Source: Actinomycetes bacterium
Lineage (GTDB): Bacteria > Actinomycetota > Actinomycetes > JAHEKZ01
Assembly: GCA_027118455.1 (NCBI GenBank)
Contig: JAJAYZ010000004.1
Span: 1-54,498 of the forward strand
Direction of reading: 5' to 3'
DNA length: 54,498 bases
Position 1 is the first letter of the stretch, and each line of letters starts with the position of its first letter. Shown here piece by piece: positions 44,195 to 53,031 of this stretch. The position numbers and the translations under genes were made by a program. The notes beneath the pieces are model-generated. The model worked only from the letters and a program-made list of their open reading frames with translations. It was not told the origin of the DNA and ran no database searches.

Positions 44195-44818
44195 TCAGCG
44201 TCGGTCCGTTGCCCTCGACCGTAGTACCCCGCGCTCGAGAGCCAGTTGGTCCTCGGCGTAGCCGCGGGCCCACGAGTTTGCGTCGTCACGAGCTACCAGG
44301 TCGGCGTGCGCAACTGCCTGCAGCGCGAGCCCATCGAGGAGCGAGATGATCTGCCAGGCGACGGCGTCCGGCTCGTCGCAGGTCATGGCTCCCGAGCCCA
44401 CGCCGGCGCGAAGGAGGTCAGCGACCAGCGAATGCCAGGCCACGTTCAAGCGGCGTGAGGTTTGCTGCAGCGCTGGACGCCGCGCGGCCTCAGACCAGGC
44501 GTCGAGCCAGAGCTGCATCCCCCAGTCCTCATCGGCTCGGTTGTAAAAGGCGAAGAAGATCGCTAATCGCTCTACCGGATCGTCGGAAGCATCGAGGGCT
44601 CCCACCGTCCTGGCGAGATCGTCGGAGGCGACCCAGTCGAACGCCTCGGCCAGCAGTTCGTCCATCGACGCGAAGTAGTGGTGGATCAGCCCGCTAGACG
44701 TACCCATCTCCGCTGCCACGTCGCGTGCCGTTGTTGCGGCGATTCCCTGGCGGACCATCACCGCCAACGTCGCGTCGACGATGGCGGCGCGTCGCTCTGC
44801 AGGGGTCATCCGGGCCAC
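44195..44818 (-). CDS. TetR family regulator (BetI-like)
   Basis: 207 residues from GTG 44818: VARMTPAERRAAIVDATLAVMVRQGIAATTARDVAAEMGTSSGLIHHYFASMDELLAEAF (HTH, in parts), then a C-terminal domain WGMQLWLDAWSEAARRPALQ as in BetI-type repressors. GTG 44818 lies six bases after TACGGT, so the longer TTG start is rejected. Divergent from the GcvT-like gene with a perfect dyad between, probably its repressor. Confidence 0.9.
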   Translation of the reverse strand: MARMTPAERRAAIVDATLAVMVRQGIAATTARDVAAEMGTSSGLIHHYFASMDELLAEAFDWVASDDLARTVGALDASDDPVERLAIFFAFYNRADEDWGMQLWLDAWSEAARRPALQQTSRRLNVAWHSLVADLLRAGVGSGAMTCDEPDAVAWQIISLLDGLALQAVAHADLVARDDANSWARGYAEDQLALERGVLRSRATDRR

Positions 44819-44838
44819 GTCTGCACCGTAGAGATCTA

Positions 44839-44854
44839 TTGCACAGTTGTCCAA
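44839..44854. promoter_or_regulatory. TetR operator
   Basis: Perfect dyad TTG-N-ACA-NN-TGT-N-CAA between the TetR and GcvT-like genes. Confidence 0.6.
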
Positions 44855-44922
44855 CAGTCTCTAGGGTTGCCAGATCGTCGGCAGCACGATCCGGCACGCA
44901 AAGCCACAGTGGAGGAGCTCCC

Positions 44923-46128
44923 ATGGTCAAGACCACGCCGTTTCACCCACGCCTTACCGAGCTCAACACCACCCAACTGTGGGCGCACTGGGCCGGCCAC
45001 CTCTCAGCGGCCCAGTACGACATCGCCGGCAAGCACGAGTACTTTGGCGTCCGGAACGCAGTCGGCTTCTTCGACGCCTCGCCCCTCTACAAGTTCGAGA
45101 TCATCGGCCGGGACGCCGAGGCTTTCCTTGCCGGCGTCCTGGCCCGAGACATTCGCACTTGCCGCCCAGGGCACGCGCAGTACACCATCTGGTGCGATGA
45201 CGCCGGCTACGTCCTCGAAGACGGTGTCGTCTTCCGGCACTCCGCGAACGAGTTCCTGCTCACCGCCGCCGAGCCGAACCTGTCGTTCCTGCAGAACCAG
45301 ATCGGGTCGATGCAGGTCTCTATCGACGATGTCTCAGCGCAGTACGCGATGCTCGCAGTCCAAGGCCCCAGGTCGCGGGCGGTCATAGCTGACCTCGCGC
45401 CTGAGGTGAACGAACTCGGCTACTTCGGCCACGCGCAGACCAAGATTGCTGGCAGCGAGGTGACGGTCAGCCGCACGGGCTTCACCGGCGACCTCGGCTT
45501 CGAGCTGCGCATTCCAGCTGACAACGCCCTGCCCGTCCTCGACGCTGTCATGGAGGCAGGCGAGCCGCACCGCATGCGTCCGTTCGGCGACCAGGCGCTC
45601 AACCTCCTACGTATCGAGGCAGGGCTTCCGCTGATCGGAGTCGAGTTCACGTCCAGTCGCTACTCGTACAACGAGCACGAACGCTTCACCCCCGACGAGC
45701 TCGGTCTCGGCTGGATGCTCAAGGGAATCGACGACGACACCCGGCCCTTCATCGGCCGGCGGGCGATCATCAACGAGCGCGCGACGGGGTCGTCGCGCTG
45801 GACTACGGTCGGCCTCGCCGTCGACGGGAACGCCTTCGAGTCCCTGTTTTACGACGCAGGCTTGATCCCGCCGAAAGACGAACCCCCCGCGTCGTGGGAG
45901 ACGATGCTCTACGACGACCAGGGCGAACGTGCCGGCTACGCCACCAGCTACGCCTACTCACCGATGATGCAGACACAGATCGGCATTGCGCGCGTCCGCC
46001 CTGAACTCACCGCCATCGGCACCACGATCCACGTCGAGCAAACTGTCAACCACGTGTACACCACCGTGCCTGCAGCGGTGACGCGAATGCCCTTCTTCAA
46101 CCCCGAGCGAAAGACGTCGATGACATGA
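44923..46128 (+). CDS. GcvT/DmdA-like folate-dependent aminomethyl/methyltransferase
   Basis: 401 residues. GcvT fold: YFGVRNAVGFFDASPLYKFEIIG, GHAQYTIWCDDAGYVLEDGVVFR, VQGPRSRAVI, SRTGFTGDLGFELRIP and LRIEAGLPLIGVEF. Such proteins demethylate amines, sulfonium or methoxy compounds with THF as acceptor. No lipoyl-dependent glycine cleavage genes are near, so a catabolic demethylase is more likely than glycine cleavage. ATG 44923 after GGAGG; the long upstream frame crosses the operator region and is rejected. Overlaps the oxidoreductase gene (ATGA). Confidence 0.88.
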   Translation: MVKTTPFHPRLTELNTTQLWAHWAGHLSAAQYDIAGKHEYFGVRNAVGFFDASPLYKFEIIGRDAEAFLAGVLARDIRTCRPGHAQYTIWCDDAGYVLEDGVVFRHSANEFLLTAAEPNLSFLQNQIGSMQVSIDDVSAQYAMLAVQGPRSRAVIADLAPEVNELGYFGHAQTKIAGSEVTVSRTGFTGDLGFELRIPADNALPVLDAVMEAGEPHRMRPFGDQALNLLRIEAGLPLIGVEFTSSRYSYNEHERFTPDELGLGWMLKGIDDDTRPFIGRRAIINERATGSSRWTTVGLAVDGNAFESLFYDAGLIPPKDEPPASWETMLYDDQGERAGYATSYAYSPMMQTQIGIARVRPELTAIGTTIHVEQTVNHVYTTVPAAVTRMPFFNPERKTSMT

Positions 46129-47720
46129 CCGACACCCACCGTTACGACGCGATCATTGTTGGCGGAGGCCACAACGGCCTCGTCAACGGCGCCTACCTCG
46201 CCAAGGCCGGAATGAAGACGCTCATCCTCGAGCAACGCCATCTGGTCGGCGGTGCAGCCATCACCGAAGAGCTCTACCCGGGGTTCAGCTTCACGACGTT
46301 CTCGTACGCTCTCGGCCTCATTCGGCCCGAGGTTGTTCGCGAACTCGAGCTGGTCAAGCACGGATTCAACCCGATCTACATGCCGACGTCGTTCGCTCCT
46401 ATGGAGAACGGCGACTACCTGATGCTCGGCCCCGACCGGGATGAGAACATCCGCGAGATCATGCGCCATTCGCCGCGGGACGCCGACGCCATGGATCGCT
46501 ACGAACACGACGTTGGCCGCATCCTGCAGCTGATGTACCCCCTGTCTGACCGCATCCCCCCAGACATCTTCGGCAAGACCGCAGAGGACGCAGCCGACGT
46601 CGCATGGCTCCTCGGACACCTTGGGTCAGCAGAGAAGAAGGTCATCCACGACGCCGTTCGACTCATCACCGGCAGTATCTCGGACTTCCTCGACGACTAC
46701 TTCGAGAGTGAGATCCTCAAGGGCTACCTCGCGGCGTCCTCGACAACCGGAACAAAAGTAGGCCCGATGTCGGCCGGGTCCGGGCTTGTCTCGCTCATGA
46801 TGATGCTCGGCGAGCACGACGGACACCTGGGTTCGTGGTCGTTCCACAAGGGTGGTAACGGCGGACTCACACAGGTCATGGCCCGGGCGGCTGAAGCCTT
46901 CGGTGCCGAGATTCGGCTGGACTCCCATGTCGATCACGTGATCACCAAGGACGGTCAGGCCAGTGGGGTCGCTCTGCAGGACGGCACCGAGTTCCACGCC
47001 GACGTCGTCGTCAGCGCCCTTGACCCACGACAGACGTTCACCAAGCTGGTCAACCCTCGCGAGCTGCCAGGGGACTTGGTCGAAAGCATCGACCGGTATC
47101 AGTTCAACGGCACCAGCGCAAAGGTCAACTTCGCCCTGGACGGCGTCCCGCGGTACCCCACACTCGGTGACCGCACCGACCAGTACCGCGGATTTGTCAG
47201 CATTGCGCCGTCGATTGAGTACCTCGAGCGGGCCTACGACGCGTCAAAGTACGGCTGGTACAGCGAGCGTCCCTACCTCGATAACTGCTTCCAGTCGTTC
47301 CTCGATCCCGACATGGCGCCGCCCGGCAAGCACGTCATGTCGTGCTTCGTGTCCTACGCGCCCTACCACCTCAAGGGCAGCGACTGGGACACCGAGCGCA
47401 ACAACCTCGGAGACACCGTTCAGGCCACGATCGAGTCGTTCTTCCCTGGCTTCGGCGATCTTGTGTTACACCGGGAAGTCGTCACGCCCCTGGACATCGA
47501 GCGAGTGGTCGGCCTGTCGGAAGGCAACATCTACGCCGGCGACTACCTGCTGCCGCAGATGTACTTCTTCCGCCCAGCCCCAGGCTGGAGCCAGTACCGA
47601 ACTCCCATCGATGGCTACTACCAGTGCGGTTCCGGAACACACCCCGGCGGTTGCGTGACCGGAGCGCCCGGGCGCCTGGCCAGCCAGCAAATTCTCAAGG
47701 ACCGCTTAAACAAGAGCTAG
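46125..47720 (+). CDS. FAD-dependent oxidoreductase, PYROXD2/phytoene-desaturase-like
   Basis: 531 residues. FAD-binding GGGHNGLVNGAYLAKAG with following LILEQRHLVGGAA, a substrate region, VVVSALDPRQTF, and a C-terminal GYYQCGSGTHPGGCVTGAPGRLAS loop. COG1233-type amine oxidase fold; not a carotenoid cluster. Likely oxidises the same substrate handled by the GcvT-like protein, e.g. an N-methyl compound; this is inference. Confidence 0.87.
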   Translation: MTDTHRYDAIIVGGGHNGLVNGAYLAKAGMKTLILEQRHLVGGAAITEELYPGFSFTTFSYALGLIRPEVVRELELVKHGFNPIYMPTSFAPMENGDYLMLGPDRDENIREIMRHSPRDADAMDRYEHDVGRILQLMYPLSDRIPPDIFGKTAEDAADVAWLLGHLGSAEKKVIHDAVRLITGSISDFLDDYFESEILKGYLAASSTTGTKVGPMSAGSGLVSLMMMLGEHDGHLGSWSFHKGGNGGLTQVMARAAEAFGAEIRLDSHVDHVITKDGQASGVALQDGTEFHADVVVSALDPRQTFTKLVNPRELPGDLVESIDRYQFNGTSAKVNFALDGVPRYPTLGDRTDQYRGFVSIAPSIEYLERAYDASKYGWYSERPYLDNCFQSFLDPDMAPPGKHVMSCFVSYAPYHLKGSDWDTERNNLGDTVQATIESFFPGFGDLVLHREVVTPLDIERVVGLSEGNIYAGDYLLPQMYFFRPAPGWSQYRTPIDGYYQCGSGTHPGGCVTGAPGRLASQQILKDRLNKS

Positions 47721-47770
47721 ACATGGCGACAGCTCACTGACCAAGGACGTATGACGGGAGACTGATCCTC

Positions 47771-48937
47771 ATGCGTCTGCGTGTAGTGATCTTGGTCTAC
47801 CTCGCGCTCTTCGTCGGCGAGTTGTCGTGGTCCGGTGTCACCCCGCTGATTCCTTCTTACATCGAGCAGTATGACCTTTCGGACTTTGCGGGCGGCCTTG
47901 TTCTATCGGTCGCAAGTTTGGGAATCCTCATCGCCTCGCTGCCGGCGAGTGCCATCACCCGCCGGGTCAGCCCCCGAACGATGATGCTCACGGCCATGGC
48001 AGTCATCGCGCTCGCCGGATTCGCCATGGCTCTGGCACCGGACTACCGCGCCATCGTCTCTGCCCGGTTGGTCTTTGGACTCGGATTCGGAACTCTCTGG
48101 GTCTCGATGGCTGCCTGGCTTGATGATGCGGCTGGGCAGAACAGTGCAAAGGTGCTGGCACTGACAACGTCTGTTGTTGGCGTGAGCTCGATGCTGGGCC
48201 CCGCCTACGCCGGGTGGGTGGCTGACCGCTACGGGATCAGTGCTCCCTTCGTTGGACTCGCCATCATCACTGCGCTCCTTTTCGCCATGCTCGTCTTTGA
48301 CAGGTCCGGCACCGGTCTGCGCAAAGATCCGGCCCCGCCCTTTCGCGAGATCGCGCGCGCTGTGCGCTCCGATCCAGACCTGGTCACGATGCTGCTCCTC
48401 ACCATTGCGGCCGCGGTTCTGTGGATGACCGCGGACCTGCTAGTGCCACTGCGGCTCGACCTCGGCGGGTATGACTCGGCTGATATTGGCATTGCCTTCT
48501 CGGCATCTTCGCTGCTCTTCGTGACTGCGGGAGCTCTGACGGCAAGAGGTGCAGACCGCTGGGCCAGGCCAGGCATCGCCGCAACCGCAACCGCCGGGCT
48601 TGCCGTCTGCACGGCACTTCCTGCGCTGTTTCTCGGTGTGCCCGTTATCTTGGTCTTCCTCATCGGGGCCAGCATCGCCACTGGAGTTGTCGCGGCACTG
48701 ACCTTTCCCTTTGGTCTCTTGGCAGTCGGGCGGGGGGCGGTGACTGTCGCAGTGATGAGCGCTCTGGCCAACATTATCTGGGCGCTTTCTGGGATGTTTG
48801 GCCCAACCGTAGGTGGCGCCTTCGCTGAGTGGGCAGGTGATCGCACGGCGTTCGCCGTCCTATCGGCGGTCTGCGCCCTTGTCGCTCTCGATGTCGTGCG
48901 TCGGGCGCGTCGGACCGCAACCGCCTGGAACATCTAA
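47771..48937 (+). CDS. MFS transporter (12 TM)
   Basis: 388 residues with twelve hydrophobic segments. Family cues: a first helix LVYLALFVGELSWSGVTPLIP, then ITRRVSPRTMMLTAMAVIAL, FGLGFGTLWVSMAAWLDD and the repeat in the second half GADRWARPGIAATATAG. Follows the oxidoreductase by 50 bases in the same direction; likely imports the cluster substrate. SD GGGAGA. Confidence 0.87.
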   Translation: MRLRVVILVYLALFVGELSWSGVTPLIPSYIEQYDLSDFAGGLVLSVASLGILIASLPASAITRRVSPRTMMLTAMAVIALAGFAMALAPDYRAIVSARLVFGLGFGTLWVSMAAWLDDAAGQNSAKVLALTTSVVGVSSMLGPAYAGWVADRYGISAPFVGLAIITALLFAMLVFDRSGTGLRKDPAPPFREIARAVRSDPDLVTMLLLTIAAAVLWMTADLLVPLRLDLGGYDSADIGIAFSASSLLFVTAGALTARGADRWARPGIAATATAGLAVCTALPALFLGVPVILVFLIGASIATGVVAALTFPFGLLAVGRGAVTVAVMSALANIIWALSGMFGPTVGGAFAEWAGDRTAFAVLSAVCALVALDVVRRARRTATAWNI

Positions 48938-48941
48938 CGCG

Positions 48942-50543
48942 CTAGGGAAGCGTGCGCGCCTCAGCCTCCAGCGCTTCGGCGTCGAAGTCGTCGAGGTCGA
49001 GCATCCCACTGTCCTGCCGCGTCCGTAGCCGCACCTGCGGGACGAAGAGAGCGAGGATGAAGGCAACCGCCATGATCGGAGCCGCCATCAGGAATGTGGC
49101 GTCGACGGCTCGTGCGAACGCGCCAAGGACTTCGCTCTGCAGCTCAGGTGGCAGCGCCTGAATGGACGCCATCGACGTGGTCGGGTCTCCAACAGACCCA
49201 CCAGAAGGCATGATCGACGACATCTCAGTTGCCAGGCGCGCAGCCCACACCGCTCCGAACACGGCCGTCCCGAAAGAGCCTCCGATCGAACGGAAGAAGG
49301 TCGAGCCACTCGTTGCCGTCCCGATGTCGCGTGGGTCAACGGAGTTCTGTACTGCCAACACCAGAACCTGCATCACGTTCCCGAGCCCAGCACCCAGAAT
49401 CAGCATGGCGATGGCGATCTGCCAGTAGGGCGTCGTTCCCCCCAGCTGTGAGAGCAGGAGCAGTCCCACGGTGGCCAACGCGGTTCCGATGAGGGGGTAG
49501 GCCTTGTACTTACCCGTCTTCGTGATGAGCCGCCCGCTCAAAATAGATGTCACCAACAGGCCGGCCATCAGCGGAAGCAGTTGTAGTCCGGCCACAGTCG
49601 GGCTCGAGCCATACACCACTTGCAGGTAGATCGAGAGGTAGACGATCGAACCGAACATCGCGAAGCCGGTAACGAACCCGATCCCTGAGGTGATCGTGAA
49701 GACTCGGTTCCTGAAGAGATCCATCGAGATCATCGGCTCTGGCGCTCTGAGCTCTTGCCAGACGAAGGCAGCTGTGGCCGCGACACCCAGGAGTCCCAGT
49801 CCGACGATCTGGGCTGAACCCCAGGCGTACTGGTTGCCGCCCCAGACGGTCACCATGAGCAGACTGGTCACGCCGGTAACGAGCAAAATAGCGCCGAGCC
49901 AATCGATGCGATGCTCGGTGCGGTGTCGTGGCAGGTGCAGCACGGAGCCAAGCACGAGGAAAGCGGCTATTCCGAGTGGCAGGTTGATGTAGAAGATCCA
50001 GCGCCATGAGAGGTGCTCAGTGAAGAATCCACCGAGCAGCGGACCTATGACACTGGCGATACCGAAGACGCCGCCGAAGAGTCCGACGTACCGTCCACGC
50101 TCTCTGGGCGGGATGAGGTCGGCGATGACGGCCATGACCAGAACCATGAGACCGCCGCCGCCTAGCCCCTGCAGCGCCCTGGTGGAGATGAGCTGAGCCA
50201 TGCTCTGCGACAACCCAGCCAGTGCCGATGCGATGACGAAGATGACCACGGCGGTCTGGAGCATCAGCTTGCGCCCGTACAGATCAGAGAACTTGCCCCA
50301 AATCGGCGTACTTGCCGTTGACGCCAGTAGGTAGGCCGTCACCACCCAGGAGAGCTCGTTGAGCCCACCGAGGTCGCTGGTGATCGTCGGTAGCGCCGTC
50401 GACACGATGGTTTGGTCCAACGCGGCCAGGAGCATGGTGAGCATGAGGGCGCCGAGAACCCAGCGCAGATGGCGAGTGCCGGACTCCGCGTACGTCGACT
50501 CAACGTCCGGCAGAGATGTGGATGGCTTGGCTTCGGATGTCAC
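48942..50543 (-). CDS. DHA2 family multidrug efflux MFS (14 TM)
   Basis: 533 residues: LMLTMLLAALDQTIVSTALPTITSDLGG, WVVTAYLLASTASTPIWGKFSDLYGRKLML, ALQGLGGGGLMVLVMAVIADLIPPRERGRYVG and RNRVFTITSG are DHA2 (EmrB/QacA) features. GTG 50543 overlaps the MarR stop, so both are co-expressed. Substrate unknown. Confidence 0.93.
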   Translation of the reverse strand: MTSEAKPSTSLPDVESTYAESGTRHLRWVLGALMLTMLLAALDQTIVSTALPTITSDLGGLNELSWVVTAYLLASTASTPIWGKFSDLYGRKLMLQTAVVIFVIASALAGLSQSMAQLISTRALQGLGGGGLMVLVMAVIADLIPPRERGRYVGLFGGVFGIASVIGPLLGGFFTEHLSWRWIFYINLPLGIAAFLVLGSVLHLPRHRTEHRIDWLGAILLVTGVTSLLMVTVWGGNQYAWGSAQIVGLGLLGVAATAAFVWQELRAPEPMISMDLFRNRVFTITSGIGFVTGFAMFGSIVYLSIYLQVVYGSSPTVAGLQLLPLMAGLLVTSILSGRLITKTGKYKAYPLIGTALATVGLLLLSQLGGTTPYWQIAIAMLILGAGLGNVMQVLVLAVQNSVDPRDIGTATSGSTFFRSIGGSFGTAVFGAVWAARLATEMSSIMPSGGSVGDPTTSMASIQALPPELQSEVLGAFARAVDATFLMAAPIMAVAFILALFVPQVRLRTRQDSGMLDLDDFDAEALEAEARTLP

Positions 50544-50965
50544 GAGCCCTCCAGGCTCTCGGCGAGGCGGCGGGTCAGCCGAGTAAGGGTGGCGATGTCT
50601 TCCTCACTCCAGTCAGTGACGGCGTTGCTCAACATCGCGAGCCGCTGCTGTCTGGCGTCGGCGACGACTCGTTCTCCCGCCTTGGTGACCTGCAACAGCG
50701 TGGCGCGGCCGTCCTCGGGGTCGGGGGTCCTGACCAGGTAGCCGTCGGTCTCCAGGCTGCGGAGGTGCCGGCTCACGGTGGAAGCGTCGAGGCAGGCGTG
50801 CTCGGCGAGGTCACCGGCCCGGAGCGGGCCGACCGTGGTCAGGTGTGCCAGCAGCGCGACCACAGACTTGTCGTGAGCCGATCCCATGGACTGCCTGCGC
50901 GCGGCCATGACGACGTTCCGCAGGGCGTCCGCCAGTTCGGTGAGGTTCAGTTTAGTTGCTTGCAC
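50540..50965 (-). CDS. MarR family regulator of the DHA2 pump
   Basis: 141 residues: SVVALLAHLTTVGPLRAGDLAEHACLDASTVSRHLRSLETDGYLVRTPDPEDGRATLLQVTKAGERV. GTG 50965 is six bases after TAAAGT and is preferred to the ATG one codon earlier. The start codon lies inside a palindrome, suggesting tight autorepression. Overlaps the pump gene by four bases. Confidence 0.9.
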   Translation of the reverse strand: MQATKLNLTELADALRNVVMAARRQSMGSAHDKSVVALLAHLTTVGPLRAGDLAEHACLDASTVSRHLRSLETDGYLVRTPDPEDGRATLLQVTKAGERVVADARQQRLAMLSNAVTDWSEEDIATLTRLTRRLAESLEGS

Positions 50966-50974
50966 CATGCAACT
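50954..50974. promoter_or_regulatory. MarR operator over the start codon
   Basis: Nested dyads: outer AGTTGC/GCAACT and inner TTGCA-CCA-TGCAA, overlapping the MarR start and its -10 box TAAAGT. Confidence 0.6.
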
Positions 50975-51023
50975 TTATCACCTCGGCGGGCCGGCCGCAT
51001 GTCGGCCGAACGGGGCCAGCTGG

Positions 51024-52367
51024 CTAGCTTGACTCGATACGCACGTAGTCCACCCAGCCGACGAAGTACTCGCAACCGGTCGCCACTCCCGTGCACGAAG
51101 GCTTGCCCCCGATAACAAACGGCACGTCGTTGGAAATGAGACCGACCTGGCGTTGGGTGAAGTCGCTGACAGCACCATCCACTGACAGCGCCACCAGTCC
51201 CCCGGACCGTTCGCAACGAACGTCGTGCCAGCGCCCATCGTTGAGTTTGTCTACCGACGAGACGGTCGCTTGCCCCTTGCTGCCACTCCACTGGCAAAGC
51301 AGAACGCCGTTGGTCTGCTGAAGGTTCCAGAATCCTCCGGGAGTCCGAGCTTGGCCCTTCTGCATGACGATGCCGGATCGATGGGTCGTCCGGTATCGAA
51401 TGGTGACCGCGTAGTCATCCGAGCCCGGATCCAGCGCCGAGGTATCGGCCACGCGCACGAGGCGCTGCGGCTGCGGCGGCCCCGTGTTGGGAACAATCCC
51501 AGGGAACCAGTAGGAGCGCGAACCGCCAACGCGCGCTCCCGGCTTGACCCGGTTTCCGATGTTCGCATCCAGGTAAGGGGCGTTCGCATTGTTTGCGACC
51601 GTCGCAGACGGCGGCTCGTTCAGGGCCCACTGCGCAACCACCGACGCTGAGGAGCTGGCAAGCGCCTTGCGTACCTGCGGATTGAGTTTGGAGCCACCGA
51701 CGAGGTGTTCCGGGCAGTACACGCTGACGGCAACGAGTCCACTCCCAGTGCGCACCTGCGTGGGCGTGCTGTCGATGCGCCGACACAGCTCCTTGGCGTA
51801 GCGCACGGCGCTCGCCTCACTGGTGAATTCCTTGCCCACTCCGTTGTCTTCGAGACGTTGGATGTACTCGGTCCGCAGTTCGGCAGCGACACGCGGCGCT
51901 TCCACCCCAGGTGGCTCACTCGACGGTGCAGGGTCAGTAACTCGTGAGGAGCCATCACCGGCAGTAGGCCAGAAGACCCAGGAAGCGACGCCGATGAACG
52001 TGACCGTCCCCACGAGGAGGGCCGAGTAAGCGGAGAAGTAGCGACGCCGTGCGCGCTCGGAACCGTCCGCCCGGAACTGGGGAGCGTCGTGATCGGGTTC
52101 GCCAAGGGCAGTCTCCGCATCGACATTCGCATCCGAAGAGCCGCCGGGAGAACCGGCAGCGCCTAAGCGCGAGGACGCGGGTCTGATTGACACCAGCGAT
52201 GTCACGGGCCGAGGCGCATACGCCTCCTCATCGCCGTCCAGGGGTGCTGGAGGGAGCGCATCATCGAGCTGATCTGGCTGCCGCAGTGGCAAGCCGCAGG
52301 ACGGGCAGGACTCGTCGGTCGGCTCGACAGCGTGACCCCAGGGGCAGGTGTGCTCTGAGTCGCTCAC
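51024..52367 (-). CDS. zinc-ribbon, DUF732, LamG-type membrane protein
   Basis: 447 residues. N-terminal zinc ribbon CPWGH...CPSCGLP (residues 8-28), disordered stretch, membrane segment (about 115-135, LLVGTVTFIGVASWVF), DUF732-like helical part (YIQRLEDNGVGKEF..YAKELCRRID, about 165-225) and a C-terminal LamG/concanavalin-like sandwich (about 260-445: DDYAVTIRYRTTHRSGIVMQK, DGRWHDVRCERSGGLVALSVDG). The outside domain probably binds carbohydrate or another ligand. GTG 52367; GAGGAGG about ten bases upstream. Function unknown. Confidence 0.8.
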   Translation of the reverse strand: MSDSEHTCPWGHAVEPTDESCPSCGLPLRQPDQLDDALPPAPLDGDEEAYAPRPVTSLVSIRPASSRLGAAGSPGGSSDANVDAETALGEPDHDAPQFRADGSERARRRYFSAYSALLVGTVTFIGVASWVFWPTAGDGSSRVTDPAPSSEPPGVEAPRVAAELRTEYIQRLEDNGVGKEFTSEASAVRYAKELCRRIDSTPTQVRTGSGLVAVSVYCPEHLVGGSKLNPQVRKALASSSASVVAQWALNEPPSATVANNANAPYLDANIGNRVKPGARVGGSRSYWFPGIVPNTGPPQPQRLVRVADTSALDPGSDDYAVTIRYRTTHRSGIVMQKGQARTPGGFWNLQQTNGVLLCQWSGSKGQATVSSVDKLNDGRWHDVRCERSGGLVALSVDGAVSDFTQRQVGLISNDVPFVIGGKPSCTGVATGCEYFVGWVDYVRIESS

Positions 52368-52667
52368 CTCGTCGATACCTCCTCGACTATCTAGTCCCAG
52401 CTGAGCGGGAAGGACAGATCTCTCTGCACGGCACTCACATACATCTGCAGCGACGGCAGTCGCACTCGTGCGCTACCTGCGAGAGGCAGTCTCGCCCCGT
52501 TCGACACCCCTCGCACATGGTAGATGCCCGCGCGTTCCCGCGACAGGGCCTACACCTACGGGAACCGGGGCCCCTGGACGATGGATGCGCCCCCTAGACT
52601 TTCCTAACCTCAACCCGCAAGGGTTCGGGAGGGTCAGCGCGGAACTCCATCGAGTCCCGCACGTCCC
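52368..52667. other. intergenic region before tRNA-Arg
   Basis: About 300 bases between the LamG-type gene and tRNA-Arg. It should hold the promoters of both; I see no gene, clear terminator or repeat. Confidence 0.4.
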
Positions 52668-52740
52668 GCCCTCGTAGCTCAGGGGATAGAGCATCGGTTT
52701 CCTAAACCGTGTGTCGCGTGTTCGAATCACGCCGAGGGCA
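52668..52740 (+). tRNA. tRNA-Arg (anticodon CCT)
   Basis: Acceptor GCCCTCG pairs with CGAGGGC, anticodon loop TTCCTAA (anticodon CCT), T-arm GCGTG-TTCGAAT-CACGC. No encoded CCA. It borders a degraded lower-GC stretch; tRNA 3' ends are frequent integration sites. Confidence 0.93.
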
Positions 52741-53031
52741 CTACGCCGGACCTGGTGAAATAGGGGTCTGAGCTGGGGAGACATGGACGTGAAGCAGCGT
52801 TCAGTACCAACCCAGATACCTCAGGATGTGCCACTAACTGCCAGTGTGCGTGTACTGAGCGTGTACTGGGTGCGGGAGACGTGGGGCGCGGCCCGTCCGC
52901 GCGGGACTCCAACACAGTCGCCTACCAAATCATCGTTCCTAGCATCTGAACCTGCGCACAGCACCCTGCGAACGGCAGCAGGCTAGTAGCGGTCCGTGGC
53001 TTCGCTGATGGGTTCGATCCCCATTCAGGTA
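52741..53031. other. region without a recognisable gene after tRNA-Arg
   Basis: Short frames only; none resembles an integrase. A TGAACC at 52958 and a few short repeats are present but nothing is supported. Confidence 0.35.

Noticed and set aside
52958..52985. TGAACC-N16-CG resembling the ECF promoter
   Set aside because: The -10 is CGAA rather than CGTT and no gene starts just downstream.
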